Source: CAVRRZ01 sp963723745 (GTDB lineage: Bacteria > Actinomycetota > Actinomycetes > Mycobacteriales > Geodermatophilaceae). From it: DNA of 64,000 nucleotides. Position numbers and translations under genes: made by a program. The notes beneath the pieces are model-generated. The model did not search any database. It was not told the DNA's origin and saw only the letters and a program-made list of their open reading frames with translations. The stretch lies in contig CAVRRZ010000001.1 of assembly GCA_963723745.1 (NCBI GenBank), positions 1 to 64,000 on the forward strand, read 5' to 3'. Positions 49,368 to 56,891 of this stretch are shown here, piece by piece. Each line of letters begins with the position of its first letter. Position 1 is the first letter of the stretch.

Positions 49368-50693
49368 CTAGGCCGCCGGTGCCAGGCGGGTCAGTGCGGC
49401 CACGGCGCGGTCCACGCCGTCGCCCGATCGGCCGTCGGTGAGGTTGCCCATCAGGCGGAGCGCCGCACCGACGAGCGCGGGGCGCTTGAGTCCGTGCGCG
49501 GTCGCGAAGCGCACGAGGTCGGGCCGGCCCAGCAGGTTCAGGAACCCCATGCCGAGCCGGTGGTGCCGGCCGTACGCGGCCCGCAGCCGCTCCGGGTAGC
49601 GACGCAGCACCGCCTCGCGGGCCGGCCCCTCGGTGACGGCGAGCGCGGCGACGGCGGCCTCGGCGGCCATGCGGCCGGTCTCCATCGCGTAGCTGATGCC
49701 CTCGCCGTTGAAGGGGTTCACGGCACCGACGGCGTCGCCGGCGAGCAGCAGTCCCCGGCTGTAGGCGGGCCCGCGGTGCAGCGCCATGGGCAGCCCGGCG
49801 CCGCGCAGCGGCGTGACGGCGTGCTCCTCCCCCAGCTGCCACTCGGGCGGCAGGGTCGCCAGCCAGCGGCGCAGGACGGATCGGGCGTCGAGATCACCCG
49901 CGCGGCGGGTGTCGAGCAGCCCGAAGCCGACGTTCGCCGTCCCGTCGCCCATGCCGAACGACCACCCGTAGCCGGGCATCGAGTCGGCGCTGGGCCCGTC
50001 GGCGGTGAGATCGAAGGAGATGTCGAGGTACTCGTCGTGGGTCCGCGGCGTGCGCACGTACCGGCGGACGGCGATGCCCAGCGGGCGGTCCTCGCGCCGG
50101 AGCAGACCCAGGGACTTGGCCAGCCGCCCGGACAGGCCCTCGGCGGACACCACGAGCCGGGCGCGCCAGGCCGTCGGTTCACGGCCGGGTCCCTCGGAGG
50201 CGTGCACGCCGACCACCCGCCCCGCGTCGTCGAGCAGTGGGCCGCTGACAGCGACGTCGGTGTGCACGCGGGCGCCGGCGTCGGCGGCGTGGGCAGCGAG
50301 CATCGGGTCGAGATCCCGCCGGGCGCGGATCAGTCCGACGGCCGGCCACGAGGACAGTCGCGGCCAGTCGACCTCGACGACCTGGCCGCCGCCGTGCACC
50401 CGCAGACCCCGGTGGCGGACCCACCCGGCCGAGGGCGAGGTGTCCACACCCATGTCCTCGAGCGCCTTGACGCCGCGAGGCGTGAGCCCGTCGCCGCAGA
50501 CCTTCTCGCGCGGGAACGTGGCCTTCTCGAGAACGGCGACGTCGAGACCGGCTCGCGCCAGGCGCCAGGCGGCGCTGGACCCGGCCGGCCCCGCGCCGAC
50601 GACCAGGACATCGGCGGTGCGTGCCCCCGCGGGGAGGTCCCCGCGGACGGCGAACCGGTCGCGCGGGGGGGAACCGGTCGCGGGATCCGCCAC
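49368..50693 (-). CDS. menJ: Geranylgeranyl reductase-family flavoprotein (MenJ-like menaquinone reductase)
   Basis: 441 residues, FAD-dependent. 'VLVVGAGPAGSSAAWRLARA' is the dinucleotide fold (about 29-48), 'FPREKVCGDGLTPRGV' the second FAD motif and 'LLAGDAVGAVNPFNGEGISY' the third. M. tuberculosis MenJ reduces one double bond of the menaquinone tail; the place directly before nuoA supports the same role here, but substrate is not proven. Start is GTG 50693. A Rex-like operator and -10 box lie upstream and may control the whole menJ-nuo operon. Confidence 0.85.
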   Translation of the reverse strand: MADPATGSPPRDRFAVRGDLPAGARTADVLVVGAGPAGSSAAWRLARAGLDVAVLEKATFPREKVCGDGLTPRGVKALEDMGVDTSPSAGWVRHRGLRVHGGGQVVEVDWPRLSSWPAVGLIRARRDLDPMLAAHAADAGARVHTDVAVSGPLLDDAGRVVGVHASEGPGREPTAWRARLVVSAEGLSGRLAKSLGLLRREDRPLGIAVRRYVRTPRTHDEYLDISFDLTADGPSADSMPGYGWSFGMGDGTANVGFGLLDTRRAGDLDARSVLRRWLATLPPEWQLGEEHAVTPLRGAGLPMALHRGPAYSRGLLLAGDAVGAVNPFNGEGISYAMETGRMAAEAAVAALAVTEGPAREAVLRRYPERLRAAYGRHHRLGMGFLNLLGRPDLVRFATAHGLKRPALVGAALRLMGNLTDGRSGDGVDRAVAALTRLAPAA

Positions 50694-50747
50694 TGGTGCA
50701 CACCCCCTCGGCTGACCACGGCCGTCCGGCCTTCGTTCCCGCAGCGC

Positions 50748-50765
50748 TTGTGAAATCCTTCACAA
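50748..50765. promoter_or_regulatory. Rex-type operator upstream of menJ-nuo operon
   Basis: TTGTGAAatccTTCACAA: two perfect 7-bp half-sites with a 4-base spacer, matching the known consensus of the NADH-sensing repressor Rex. It lies about 10-25 bases downstream of the predicted transcription start, an ideal roadblock position. Streptomyces Rex is known to control nuo genes. Confidence 0.75.
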
Positions 50766-50780
50766 AGCGGTTCGGTCCCG

Positions 50781-50786
50781 AGTCTA
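50781..50786 (-). promoter_or_regulatory. -10 hexamer of the menJ-nuo promoter
   Basis: TAGACT on the minus strand (TANNNT pattern) directly upstream of the Rex-like palindrome, giving a leader of roughly 80 bases. No good -35 hexamer is visible. Confidence 0.45.
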
Positions 50787-50851
50787 AGGGTGGGCGTGCG
50801 CCGGAGCACAGCCGGGCCCGGGCGCGATCGGGTCACGATTCGCCGCACCGG

Positions 50852-51538
50852 CTACCGCTGTCCCGCGCTCCCGTCCGGAGCGGCGGAGGCGGCGCCCGCC
50901 AGCGCGTCGACGACCTCGCGGTCCTCGGTGGCCGCGAAGTCGCGGTAGGCCTGGCCCACGGCCCGGAACGACTCCGGGGTCTCGAGGCAGACCACCCGGT
51001 CGACGAGCTCGGCGAACTCACGGCAGACCCGGGGCGAGCCGACCGGCACGGCCACCGTGATCGACGCGGGCACCTGCCGGCGCACCGCCGCGACGGCGGC
51101 GCGCATGGTGGCACCGGTGGCCAGTCCGTCGTCCACGAGCACGACGGCCCGACCGGTGAGGGGCACGGGCGGCCGGCCGGTGCGGTAGGCGGTCTCCCGG
51201 CGGCGCAGCTCCGCCAGCTCCCGCCGGCGCACGGCCTCGAACGCGTCGTCCGTGACCGGCTCGCGGTCGAGGACGGCGAGCGTGCGGACGGTCTCGACGA
51301 CCTGCCCCGCGGCGGCTATCGCGCCCATCGCCAGCTCCGGTTGGGCGGGCAGGCCCAGCTTGCGCACGAGGACCACGTCGAGCGGCGCTCCGAGGACCGC
51401 CGCCACCTCGGCCGCGACGACCACACCCCCGCGGGGCAGGCCCAGCACGACCGCGCCCGCATCCGCCGCGCCGTCGTCCAGCAGCCGGGCGGCCAGCGCC
51501 CGGCCGGCGGCCCGGCGATCGGCGAAGCGGGTGCCCAT
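50852..51538 (-). CDS. Phosphoribosyltransferase-domain protein
   Basis: 228 residues, type I PRTase fold. The PRPP loop 'VVLVDDGLATGATM' (about 134-147) and N-terminal 'VLGLPRGGVVVAAEVA' match the stand-alone family often paired with dienelactone-hydrolase or stress genes. Catalytic residues for PRPP binding are present; the acceptor substrate is unknown. Lies downstream of menG and a small Pro-rich ORF, divergent from menJ. Confidence 0.85.
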   Translation of the reverse strand: MGTRFADRRAAGRALAARLLDDGAADAGAVVLGLPRGGVVVAAEVAAVLGAPLDVVLVRKLGLPAQPELAMGAIAAAGQVVETVRTLAVLDREPVTDDAFEAVRRRELAELRRRETAYRTGRPPVPLTGRAVVLVDDGLATGATMRAAVAAVRRQVPASITVAVPVGSPRVCREFAELVDRVVCLETPESFRAVGQAYRDFAATEDREVVDALAGAASAAPDGSAGQR

Positions 51539-51541
51539 GGG

Positions 51542-51679
51542 CTAGACCGGCTGGGGACCCGTCGGGGGTGGCGCGATGGGGTCCGGGTCGGGCGAGGGCA
51601 CGGGCTCCGGCGGCGGCACGGGGTCGGTCGGGGACGGTGACGGCGCCGGCGGCTGTGGTGGTGGCGGCGGGATCGTCAT
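51542..51679 (-). CDS. 45-residue proline-rich small protein
   Basis: Starts MTIPPPPPQPP and has about 24 prolines in 45 residues, the rest mostly Ser, Asp, Val, Glu and Thr. The frame begins 9 bases after the menG stop and ends 3 bases before the phosphoribosyltransferase ATG, filling the gap. No signal peptide or domain; the ribosome site is weak. Probably disordered; may be another gap-spanning coupling ORF. Confidence 0.5.
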   Translation of the reverse strand: MTIPPPPPQPPAPSPSPTDPVPPPEPVPSPDPDPIAPPPTGPQPV

Positions 51680-51688
51680 GGACCGACG

Positions 51689-52414
51689 CTACTCCGCGGG
51701 CTTGCGGGCGCGGTGCAGCGCGACGACGCCTCCGGTGAGGTTGCGCCAGCCGACGTCGGTCCACCCGGCGGTCTGCAGCCGCTCGGCCAGCGCCGCCTGG
51801 TCGGGCCAGGCCCGGATCGACTCGGCGAGGTAGACGTAGGCCTCGGGGTTGCTGCTCACCGTGCGCGCGATGCGGGGCAGCGCCGTCATCAGGTACTCGG
51901 TGTAGACCGTCCGGAACGGCGTCCAGGTCGGGCTGGAGAACTCGCACACCACCAGGCGGCCGCCGGGCCTGGTCACCCGCAGGAACTCCCGCAGCGCGGC
52001 GTCGGGATCGGCGACGTTGCGCAGGCCGAAGGAGATGACGACGCCGTCGACGCTCTCGTCGGCCAGCGGGAGAGCCATCGCGTCGCCGGCGACCTTCGGC
52101 ACCGGTCGGGCGGCCCCGGCGCGCAGCATGCCCTGGGAGAAGTCGCAGGCGATCGCGCGCACGCCACCGGCCGCGAGCTCCACCGTCGAGACGGCGGTGC
52201 CCGCGGCGACGTCGAGGATCACCTGACCCGGCCGGGGGTCCATGGCCTCGCGGGTGGCCCGCCGCCAGGCGGCGTCGCGGCCGCCGGAGAGCACGGTGTT
52301 GGTGAGGTCGTAGCGCCGGGCGACGCGGTCGAACATCGCCGCCACGTCGGACGGCCGCTTGTCCAGCCCGGCCCGCACGCCTCCGGCGGTCTCCCGCTCG
52401 CTCCGCTCTGCCAC
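51689..52414 (-). CDS. menG: Demethylmenaquinone methyltransferase
   Basis: 241 residues, SAM-dependent UbiE/MenG family. 'MFDRVARRYDLTNTVLSGGRD' and the SAM motif 'VILDVAAGTAVSTVELAAGG', plus 'VISFGLRNVADPDAALREFL' (family signature), are clear. Performs the last methylation of menaquinone. GTG 52414 is chosen because a TAGCGT -10 box (52422-52427) ends seven bases before it, implying a leaderless message. Divergent from menF. Confidence 0.93.
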   Translation of the reverse strand: MAERSERETAGGVRAGLDKRPSDVAAMFDRVARRYDLTNTVLSGGRDAAWRRATREAMDPRPGQVILDVAAGTAVSTVELAAGGVRAIACDFSQGMLRAGAARPVPKVAGDAMALPLADESVDGVVISFGLRNVADPDAALREFLRVTRPGGRLVVCEFSSPTWTPFRTVYTEYLMTALPRIARTVSSNPEAYVYLAESIRAWPDQAALAERLQTAGWTDVGWRNLTGGVVALHRARKPAE

Positions 52415-52421
52415 GTCCGCG

Positions 52422-52427
52422 ACGCTA
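52422..52427 (-). promoter_or_regulatory. -10 hexamer for leaderless menG
   Basis: TAGCGT on the minus strand, seven bases from the menG GTG, so transcription should begin at or beside the start codon. Confidence 0.4.
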
Positions 52428-52488
52428 CAAGGCCGCCCGTGCGAGGGCCTGCGACCGGCGGCCGCGGGCACCCCGCCGGGGCGCCTCC

Positions 52489-52494
52489 TACGCT
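52489..52494 (+). promoter_or_regulatory. -10 hexamer for leaderless menF
   Basis: TACGCT six bases before the menF GTG, the same leaderless arrangement as menG on the opposite strand; the two promoters lie back to back in 86 bases. Confidence 0.4.
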
Positions 52495-52500
52495 GGGGCG

Positions 52501-53760
52501 GTGACCGCGGCTGCCCTCACCTCGACGGACGCCGCCGTGACGACCCTGCGCACCGTCGAGATCCCCACCACGGGCGACCTGCTCGAGCTGCTGCCCGACG
52601 ACGCCGCGCTGTCCTGGGTGCGCCACGGGGAGGGCCTGGTCGGCTGGGGGGAGACCGCCCGCCTCGAGGTGTCCGGCCCCGGCGCGCTGGCCGAGGCCGC
52701 CGCCTGGTGGGCGGAGCTGACCGCCGGACTGCGGGTGGACGACGCCGTCGGGCTGCCCGGTACCGGCCCGGTGGTGTTCGCCGGTATCGCGTTCGACCCC
52801 GCGGCGGGCACGTCGGTCTTCGTCGTCCCCGAGGTCGTGGTCGGCCGGCGCGACGACCGGACCTGGGTCACCGCGGTGTCCCCGGAGGACGTCGGGACCA
52901 CCGGCCGCCCGTTGGCGGCGCGGCCGGCACCGCAGCTGCGCTACGCCGACGGCGCGACCGATCCGGCGAGCTGGTGCGCCGCCGTCGCGGCCGCCGTCCG
53001 CCGGATCGACGGCGACGAGCTGGCCAAGGTGGTGCTGGCCCGCGACCTGCTGGTGACCGCCGACGCGCCGCTGGACCCGCGACGGCTGCTCACCCGCCTC
53101 GCCGAGCGCTTCCCGGACTGCTGGACCTTCGCCGTCGACGGCCTGCTGGGCGCCACACCCGAACTCCTGCTGCGCCGCACCGGCCGGCAGTTGTCGGCCC
53201 GGGTGCTGGCCGGCACCGCGCCCCGGGGGGCGGGGGCGGACGACGCCCGGCTCGCCGAGGCGCTGATCGGGTCGGCCAAGGACCGCGCCGAGCACGCCCT
53301 GGCCGTCGAGTCGCTGGTGGACGCGCTGCAGCCGTTCTGCACCACCCTCGACGTCCCCGACGCCCCGGAGCTGCTGACCCTGGCCAACGTCCGGCACCTG
53401 GCCACCGACGTGCACGGCACGCAGCGCCGCGCAGGCGTCCGGGGCCGCGCGGGCCTGCTCGACCTGGTCGAGGCGGTGCACCCCACGGCCGCCGTCTGCG
53501 GCACCCCCACCGACCGGGCACGGGCGGTCATCGGGGAGCTCGAGCAGTTCGACCGCGGGCGCTACGCCGGGCCCGTCGGCTGGCTCGACTCGAGGGGGGA
53601 CGGCGAGTTCGGTCTGGCCCTGCGCTGCGCCGAGCTGACCGGACCGGCGTCGGCGAGGCTGTTCGCCGGCTGCGGGATCGTGGCCGGCTCCGACCCGGCC
53701 GCGGAGCTGGCCGAGACGCAGGCGAAGTTCGCCGCCTTCCAGGCCGCCCTGGAGAGCTGA
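52501..53760 (+). CDS. menF: Isochorismate synthase
   Basis: 419 residues, chorismate-utilising enzyme family, converts chorismate to isochorismate at the first step of menaquinone synthesis. 'VLARDLLVTADAPLDP', 'ATPELLLRRTGRQLSARVLAGTAPRG', 'SAKDRAEHALAVESL' and 'CGTPTDRARAVIGELEQFDRGRYAGPVG' (in pieces) carry the active-site Glu/His positions. A salicylate synthase or EntC-like role is less likely given the men genes around. GTG start behind a TACGCT box. Confidence 0.88.
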   Translation: MTAAALTSTDAAVTTLRTVEIPTTGDLLELLPDDAALSWVRHGEGLVGWGETARLEVSGPGALAEAAAWWAELTAGLRVDDAVGLPGTGPVVFAGIAFDPAAGTSVFVVPEVVVGRRDDRTWVTAVSPEDVGTTGRPLAARPAPQLRYADGATDPASWCAAVAAAVRRIDGDELAKVVLARDLLVTADAPLDPRRLLTRLAERFPDCWTFAVDGLLGATPELLLRRTGRQLSARVLAGTAPRGAGADDARLAEALIGSAKDRAEHALAVESLVDALQPFCTTLDVPDAPELLTLANVRHLATDVHGTQRRAGVRGRAGLLDLVEAVHPTAAVCGTPTDRARAVIGELEQFDRGRYAGPVGWLDSRGDGEFGLALRCAELTGPASARLFAGCGIVAGSDPAAELAETQAKFAAFQAALES

Positions 53761-53780
53761 CCGCCTCCCGGAACGACGAC

Positions 53781-53814
53781 GGCGGCGCTCCCCCTTGTCG
53801 CAGGGAGCGCCGCC
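53781..53814. terminator. Bidirectional terminator after menF
   Basis: Perfect 12-bp stem GGCGGCGCTCCC/GGGAGCGCCGCC with a 10-base loop, extended by GACGAC/GTCGTC-type outer pairing, between the convergent stops of menF and the small secreted protein. Confidence 0.8.
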
Positions 53815-53830
53815 GGTCGTCGACCGCGGA

Positions 53831-54103
53831 TCAGAAGCGGGGGCCCCCGGTGGTCGGGTCGGGGATGCAGACCTTCTTGCGCTGGTTCGGCTTGTCCTCG
53901 TCGCAGAAGAAGATCGGCTTGCGGCCCTGGTCGGTGACGAGGAAGGCGTCCGGGCCGTTGCCCTTGCCGAACTCGACGATCTCGTAGCTGCCGTCGACAT
54001 CCTGCGCTGCGGAGGCCGCGGGCGACATGGCGAGGGCGCCGAAGGCGACGATGCCGGTCATCGCGAGGGTGGCGGCGCCGCGGCGGGCGAGGGTGCGGAT
54101 CAT
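53831..54103 (-). CDS. Small secreted protein of unknown function
   Basis: 90 residues. A clear Sec signal peptide (basic 'MIRTLARRGAATLAMTG', hydrophobic core, cleavage after ASA) leaves a ~57-residue mature protein with two Cys ('IFFCDEDKPNQRKKVCIPDP'), probably a disulfide. ATG 54103 is preceded by AAGGAGAG. Its 5' region resembles that of the next secreted gene (54325-55032), suggesting co-regulation. No family recognised. Confidence 0.75.
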   Translation of the reverse strand: MIRTLARRGAATLAMTGIVAFGALAMSPAASAAQDVDGSYEIVEFGKGNGPDAFLVTDQGRKPIFFCDEDKPNQRKKVCIPDPTTGGPRF

Positions 54104-54149
54104 GGGTCTCTCCTTGACCAGGTCGGCTCCGCCTGTCGGAACCGGTTGC

Positions 54150-54220
54150 TGACATCGACGATGACGGGCATTGCGCAGGTCTCCCGCGGGGATTCCGCAA
54201 GAGATCCGCAAGGAACGACG
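54150..54220 (-). promoter_or_regulatory. Upstream module shared with the 55032 gene, copy 1
   Basis: On the minus strand it reads CGTCGTTCCTTGCGG...CTTGCGG, then CCGCGGG, CTGCGCA and GTCATCGTCG, before the secreted gene at 54103. The same ordered blocks occur at 55078-55136. The CTTGCGGA direct repeat, 11 bases apart, could be a response-regulator site. Confidence 0.5.
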
Positions 54221-54233
54221 GGTGGGTGAGCGA

Positions 54234-54276
54234 CGACGGCCGGCGGCGCGCGTGTCACGAACGCCGCCGGCCGTCG
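54234..54276 (-). terminator. Strong hairpin after the Asp/Arg-repeat secreted protein
   Basis: Perfect 15-bp stem CGACGGCCGGCGGCG/CGCCGCCGGCCGTCG with a 13-base loop, starting 48 bases after the stop of the gene at 54325. Confidence 0.85.
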
Positions 54277-54324
54277 GCCGGTCGCAGGCCGGCGGGGCCA
54301 CGACCAGCCGAGATGCGGGACTGC

Positions 54325-55032
54325 CTAGAACCGGCTGCCGTCGGCAGGGGCGCACACGACCTCGACCGCTGCGCCGAGGAGCGTCTCCGCTTCCTTCTCC
54401 AGCGCACTCGCCATGTCGTCCAGCTTCTGCGCGCCGGCCCGGAGGAGGCTGGCTGCCGACCCGCTCAGCCTGGCGGCCTTGGCGTGGGCGGCGTCAGCCG
54501 CCTTGCGGAGCTTGGCGGCCTTCGCCAGCAGGTCGTCCGCCAGCTGCTGCGCCTGAGCCGCGTTCTCGTCGTCGGCGGCCTGCTCCGCGCCCGTGCAGGG
54601 CTCCGGTGCCGTCACCGGGTTGCCGTTCTTGTCGTAGACGACGGGCGGCGGAGGCGTTCCGTCGGTGATCGGCGGAGCCTGCTCGGGCGTCTCCGCCTCC
54701 GGGGCCGAGACGATCTCCTCGGTCGGCGCGGGCGGCACGGCCGGCACCGGCGGCACGGCCGGCACCGGCGGCACGATCACGGGAGCAGGAGCCGTACCGG
54801 TCCCACCGCGTTCATGGTGGTCACGGTCACGGTTGCTCTCGCCGCGGTCCCGGTCGCTCTCGCCGCGGTCCCGGTCGCTATCGCCGCGGTCCCACGAGCG
54901 TGAGTTCCCGTGGTCCGGCGTGGACCGCTCGTGCGCCGAGGCAGCGGGCGCAACGGTCACGAAGCCCCCGGCTGTCACGCCGGCCAGGACGATGGTCGCC
55001 GCGACGCGGCGGAGGTGAGTGGTGGAGTTCAT
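54325..55032 (-). CDS. Secreted protein with Asp/Arg repeats, Pro-rich linker and helical C-terminus
   Basis: 235 residues. A signal peptide (cleavage near ASA-HE, about residue 33) is followed by a charged repeat region with DRGESDR/DRGDSDR units (about 47-70), a PPVPAV repeat (about 87-104), and a C-terminal Ala/Lys/Glu-rich helical domain (about 150-225) likely to be a coiled coil, with two Cys ('PEPCTG', 'VVCAP'). ATG 55032 follows AAGGAGAG. Possibly wall-associated; function unknown. Confidence 0.75.
   Translation of the reverse strand: MNSTTHLRRVAATIVLAGVTAGGFVTVAPAASAHERSTPDHGNSRSWDRGDSDRDRGESDRDRGESNRDRDHHERGGTGTAPAPVIVPPVPAVPPVPAVPPAPTEEIVSAPEAETPEQAPPITDGTPPPPVVYDKNGNPVTAPEPCTGAEQAADDENAAQAQQLADDLLAKAAKLRKAADAAHAKAARLSGSAASLLRAGAQKLDDMASALEKEAETLLGAAVEVVCAPADGSRF
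54836..54898. repeat. 21-bp tandem repeat encoding the Asp/Arg units
   Basis: Two identical copies of a 21-bp unit (ctctcgccgcggtcccggtcg) and a third diverged copy encode the seven-residue repeat of the secreted protein. Confidence 0.8.
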
Positions 55033-55077
55033 GTCGTCGGCTCTCCTTGGGTGGCGAGACCGGGTCGGTCCCGTCGA

Positions 55078-55136
55078 CTGAGCCGACGATGACCGGCCGA
55101 CCGCAGCGTTCCCGCCGCGGAACCGCAAGAACGACG
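55078..55136 (-). promoter_or_regulatory. Upstream module shared with the 54103 gene, copy 2
   Basis: Minus strand: CGTCGTTCTTGCGG, TTCCGCGGCGGGA, CTGCGG, GGTCATCGTCG, in the same order and spacing as copy 1 apart from about ten bases missing. Lies 45-100 bases before the 55032 ATG. Confidence 0.5.
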
Positions 55137-55211
55137 CAGGTTTTTCCGAACTCCGGATCGTCCTTCGCCGCGGTGCGAACCGTCGGATCGAGCAGACTGC
55201 GACCGGCTCGC

Positions 55212-56891
55212 TCAGGGCAGCGCGTCGGCCACCGCGGCACGCAGTGCGGCGGCGAGGTCGGCCTCGGCACGCTGATCGGTACGGACGACGACCACCCGGG
55301 GTCCGCCGGACCGCACCGCGGCCGCGAGCTCCTCCGGCGCGCCGACCGACGACGCGGCCCAGCCCAGCGCCCGGGCGACCGCGACGAGATCGCGGCCGTG
55401 CGGAGTGCCGAACACCCGCCGGTAGTCGCGGTCGTACCGCTCGGCGCCCGGTTCGAGCTGGGCGAAGATCCCGCCGCCGTCGTTGTCGGCGACGACGAGG
55501 GTCAGGTCGGGCAACGTCTCGCCGTCTCCCGGGACGAGGCCCGTGAGGTCGTGCAGCAGGGTGAGGTCGCCGATCAGGGCCACCGTGGGTCCCGCGTGTG
55601 CCAGGGCGGCGCCGAACGCGGTCGACACCGTGCCGTCGATGCCGGCGACGCCCCGGTTGGCGAGCACCCGGACGTCGCCGCGGGGCACGGCCAGCCGGTC
55701 GACGTCCCTCACCGGCGTGGAGGAGCCGAGGAAGAGCTGGGCGCCGGCCGGCAGGGCGGCCACCACGTCACGCGCCAGCCGGGCGGCCGACAGACCGCCG
55801 GCCGGGAGCACCCGGTCGACGGCGTCCCCGGCCCGCTGCGCCGCCGTCAGCCAGGCCGGGCGCCACCCCTCGGCGACGGGGCCGCCAGCCTGCGGCAGGG
55901 CGAGCGAGACGGCGGCGCTGCCCCGGCCCGCGTCGGCCCAGCGCGGTGCGGCCGCCACGGTCTCGACCCGGACCCGCGGGTCGGCGAGCAACGCCGCGAC
56001 GGGCCGCGACAGCGTCGGGCGGCCGACGACCAGCACGCGGTCGGGCCGGTGGGCGGCCAGCCACGGCGCGACGCCGAGGAGCAACGCCCCGGCCCGCACG
56101 GCGCCCTCGGACGCCCACAGCCCGCTCGACGGCTCGGCGACCACCGGCCAGTGGCAGGCGTCGGCGAGCTCGACGGCCGCGTGCGCCAGCTCGGGTGGGC
56201 AGTCGCCGGCGACCAGGAGCGTGCGCGCCGGGCCGTCGGCCGCCGGCCGAGGCGGGGCGGGGGTCGGGGTCACGGTGGTCCAGGGCGCGGCGCCGCCCCG
56301 GCCGGCGAACTCCGGCGGCAACGGCTCGTCGGTGTCGGGCAGGAGCGGCTCGCGGAGGCCCACGTTCACGTGCACGGGGCCGGGGTCGCGGGTGAGCGCG
56401 CCGGTCGCCGCGGCCAGCGCACGGCAGACCACGGAGCGCCAGTACCGGTTCTGCGCCTCGGGCCGCCCCTCCTCGGGGACACCGACGTCGACGGCGAACC
56501 GCACCGCCCCGCCGTACAGCCCGACCTGGTCGACGGTCTGGTTGGCGCCGGTGGCGCGCAGCTCCGGCGGCCGGTCGCAGGTCAGGGCGAGCAGCGGCAG
56601 GCCGCTGGCGTCGGCCTCGAGCACCGCGGCGTGCAGGTGCGCGGCGGCCGTGCCCGACGTCGTGACCACAGGCACCGGGGCGCCGGACCGCTTCGCCAGA
56701 CCCAGCGCCAGGAACGCCGCCGTCCGCTCGTCGATGCGCACGTGCAGCCGGAGCCGGCCGCCCCGCTCGGCCGCGGCAAGGGCCAGCGCCAGCGGCGCCG
56801 ACCGGGAACCCGGTGCGAGCACCGCCTCGCGGACGCCACCCCGCAGGAGTTCGTCGACGAGGACGGCGGCGTAGGCGGTCGAGGGGTTCAC
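55212..56891 (-). CDS. menD: SEPHCHC synthase (2-succinyl-5-enolpyruvyl-6-hydroxy-3-cyclohexene-1-carboxylate synthase)
   Basis: 559 residues, thiamine-diphosphate enzyme joining isochorismate and 2-oxoglutarate. N-terminal PYR domain ('LAPGSRSAPLALALA', 'IDERTAAFLALGLAKRSGAP', 'TSGTAAAHLHAAVLEA'), a central domain and a C-terminal PP domain ('ALIGDLTLLHDLTGL ... VVADNDGGGIF'). The GTG at 56891 overlaps the menC stop as GTGA; the much longer open frame upstream is a shadow of menC. Confidence 0.94.
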   Translation of the reverse strand: MNPSTAYAAVLVDELLRGGVREAVLAPGSRSAPLALALAAAERGGRLRLHVRIDERTAAFLALGLAKRSGAPVPVVTTSGTAAAHLHAAVLEADASGLPLLALTCDRPPELRATGANQTVDQVGLYGGAVRFAVDVGVPEEGRPEAQNRYWRSVVCRALAAATGALTRDPGPVHVNVGLREPLLPDTDEPLPPEFAGRGGAAPWTTVTPTPAPPRPAADGPARTLLVAGDCPPELAHAAVELADACHWPVVAEPSSGLWASEGAVRAGALLLGVAPWLAAHRPDRVLVVGRPTLSRPVAALLADPRVRVETVAAAPRWADAGRGSAAVSLALPQAGGPVAEGWRPAWLTAAQRAGDAVDRVLPAGGLSAARLARDVVAALPAGAQLFLGSSTPVRDVDRLAVPRGDVRVLANRGVAGIDGTVSTAFGAALAHAGPTVALIGDLTLLHDLTGLVPGDGETLPDLTLVVADNDGGGIFAQLEPGAERYDRDYRRVFGTPHGRDLVAVARALGWAASSVGAPEELAAAVRSGGPRVVVVRTDQRAEADLAAALRAAVADALP

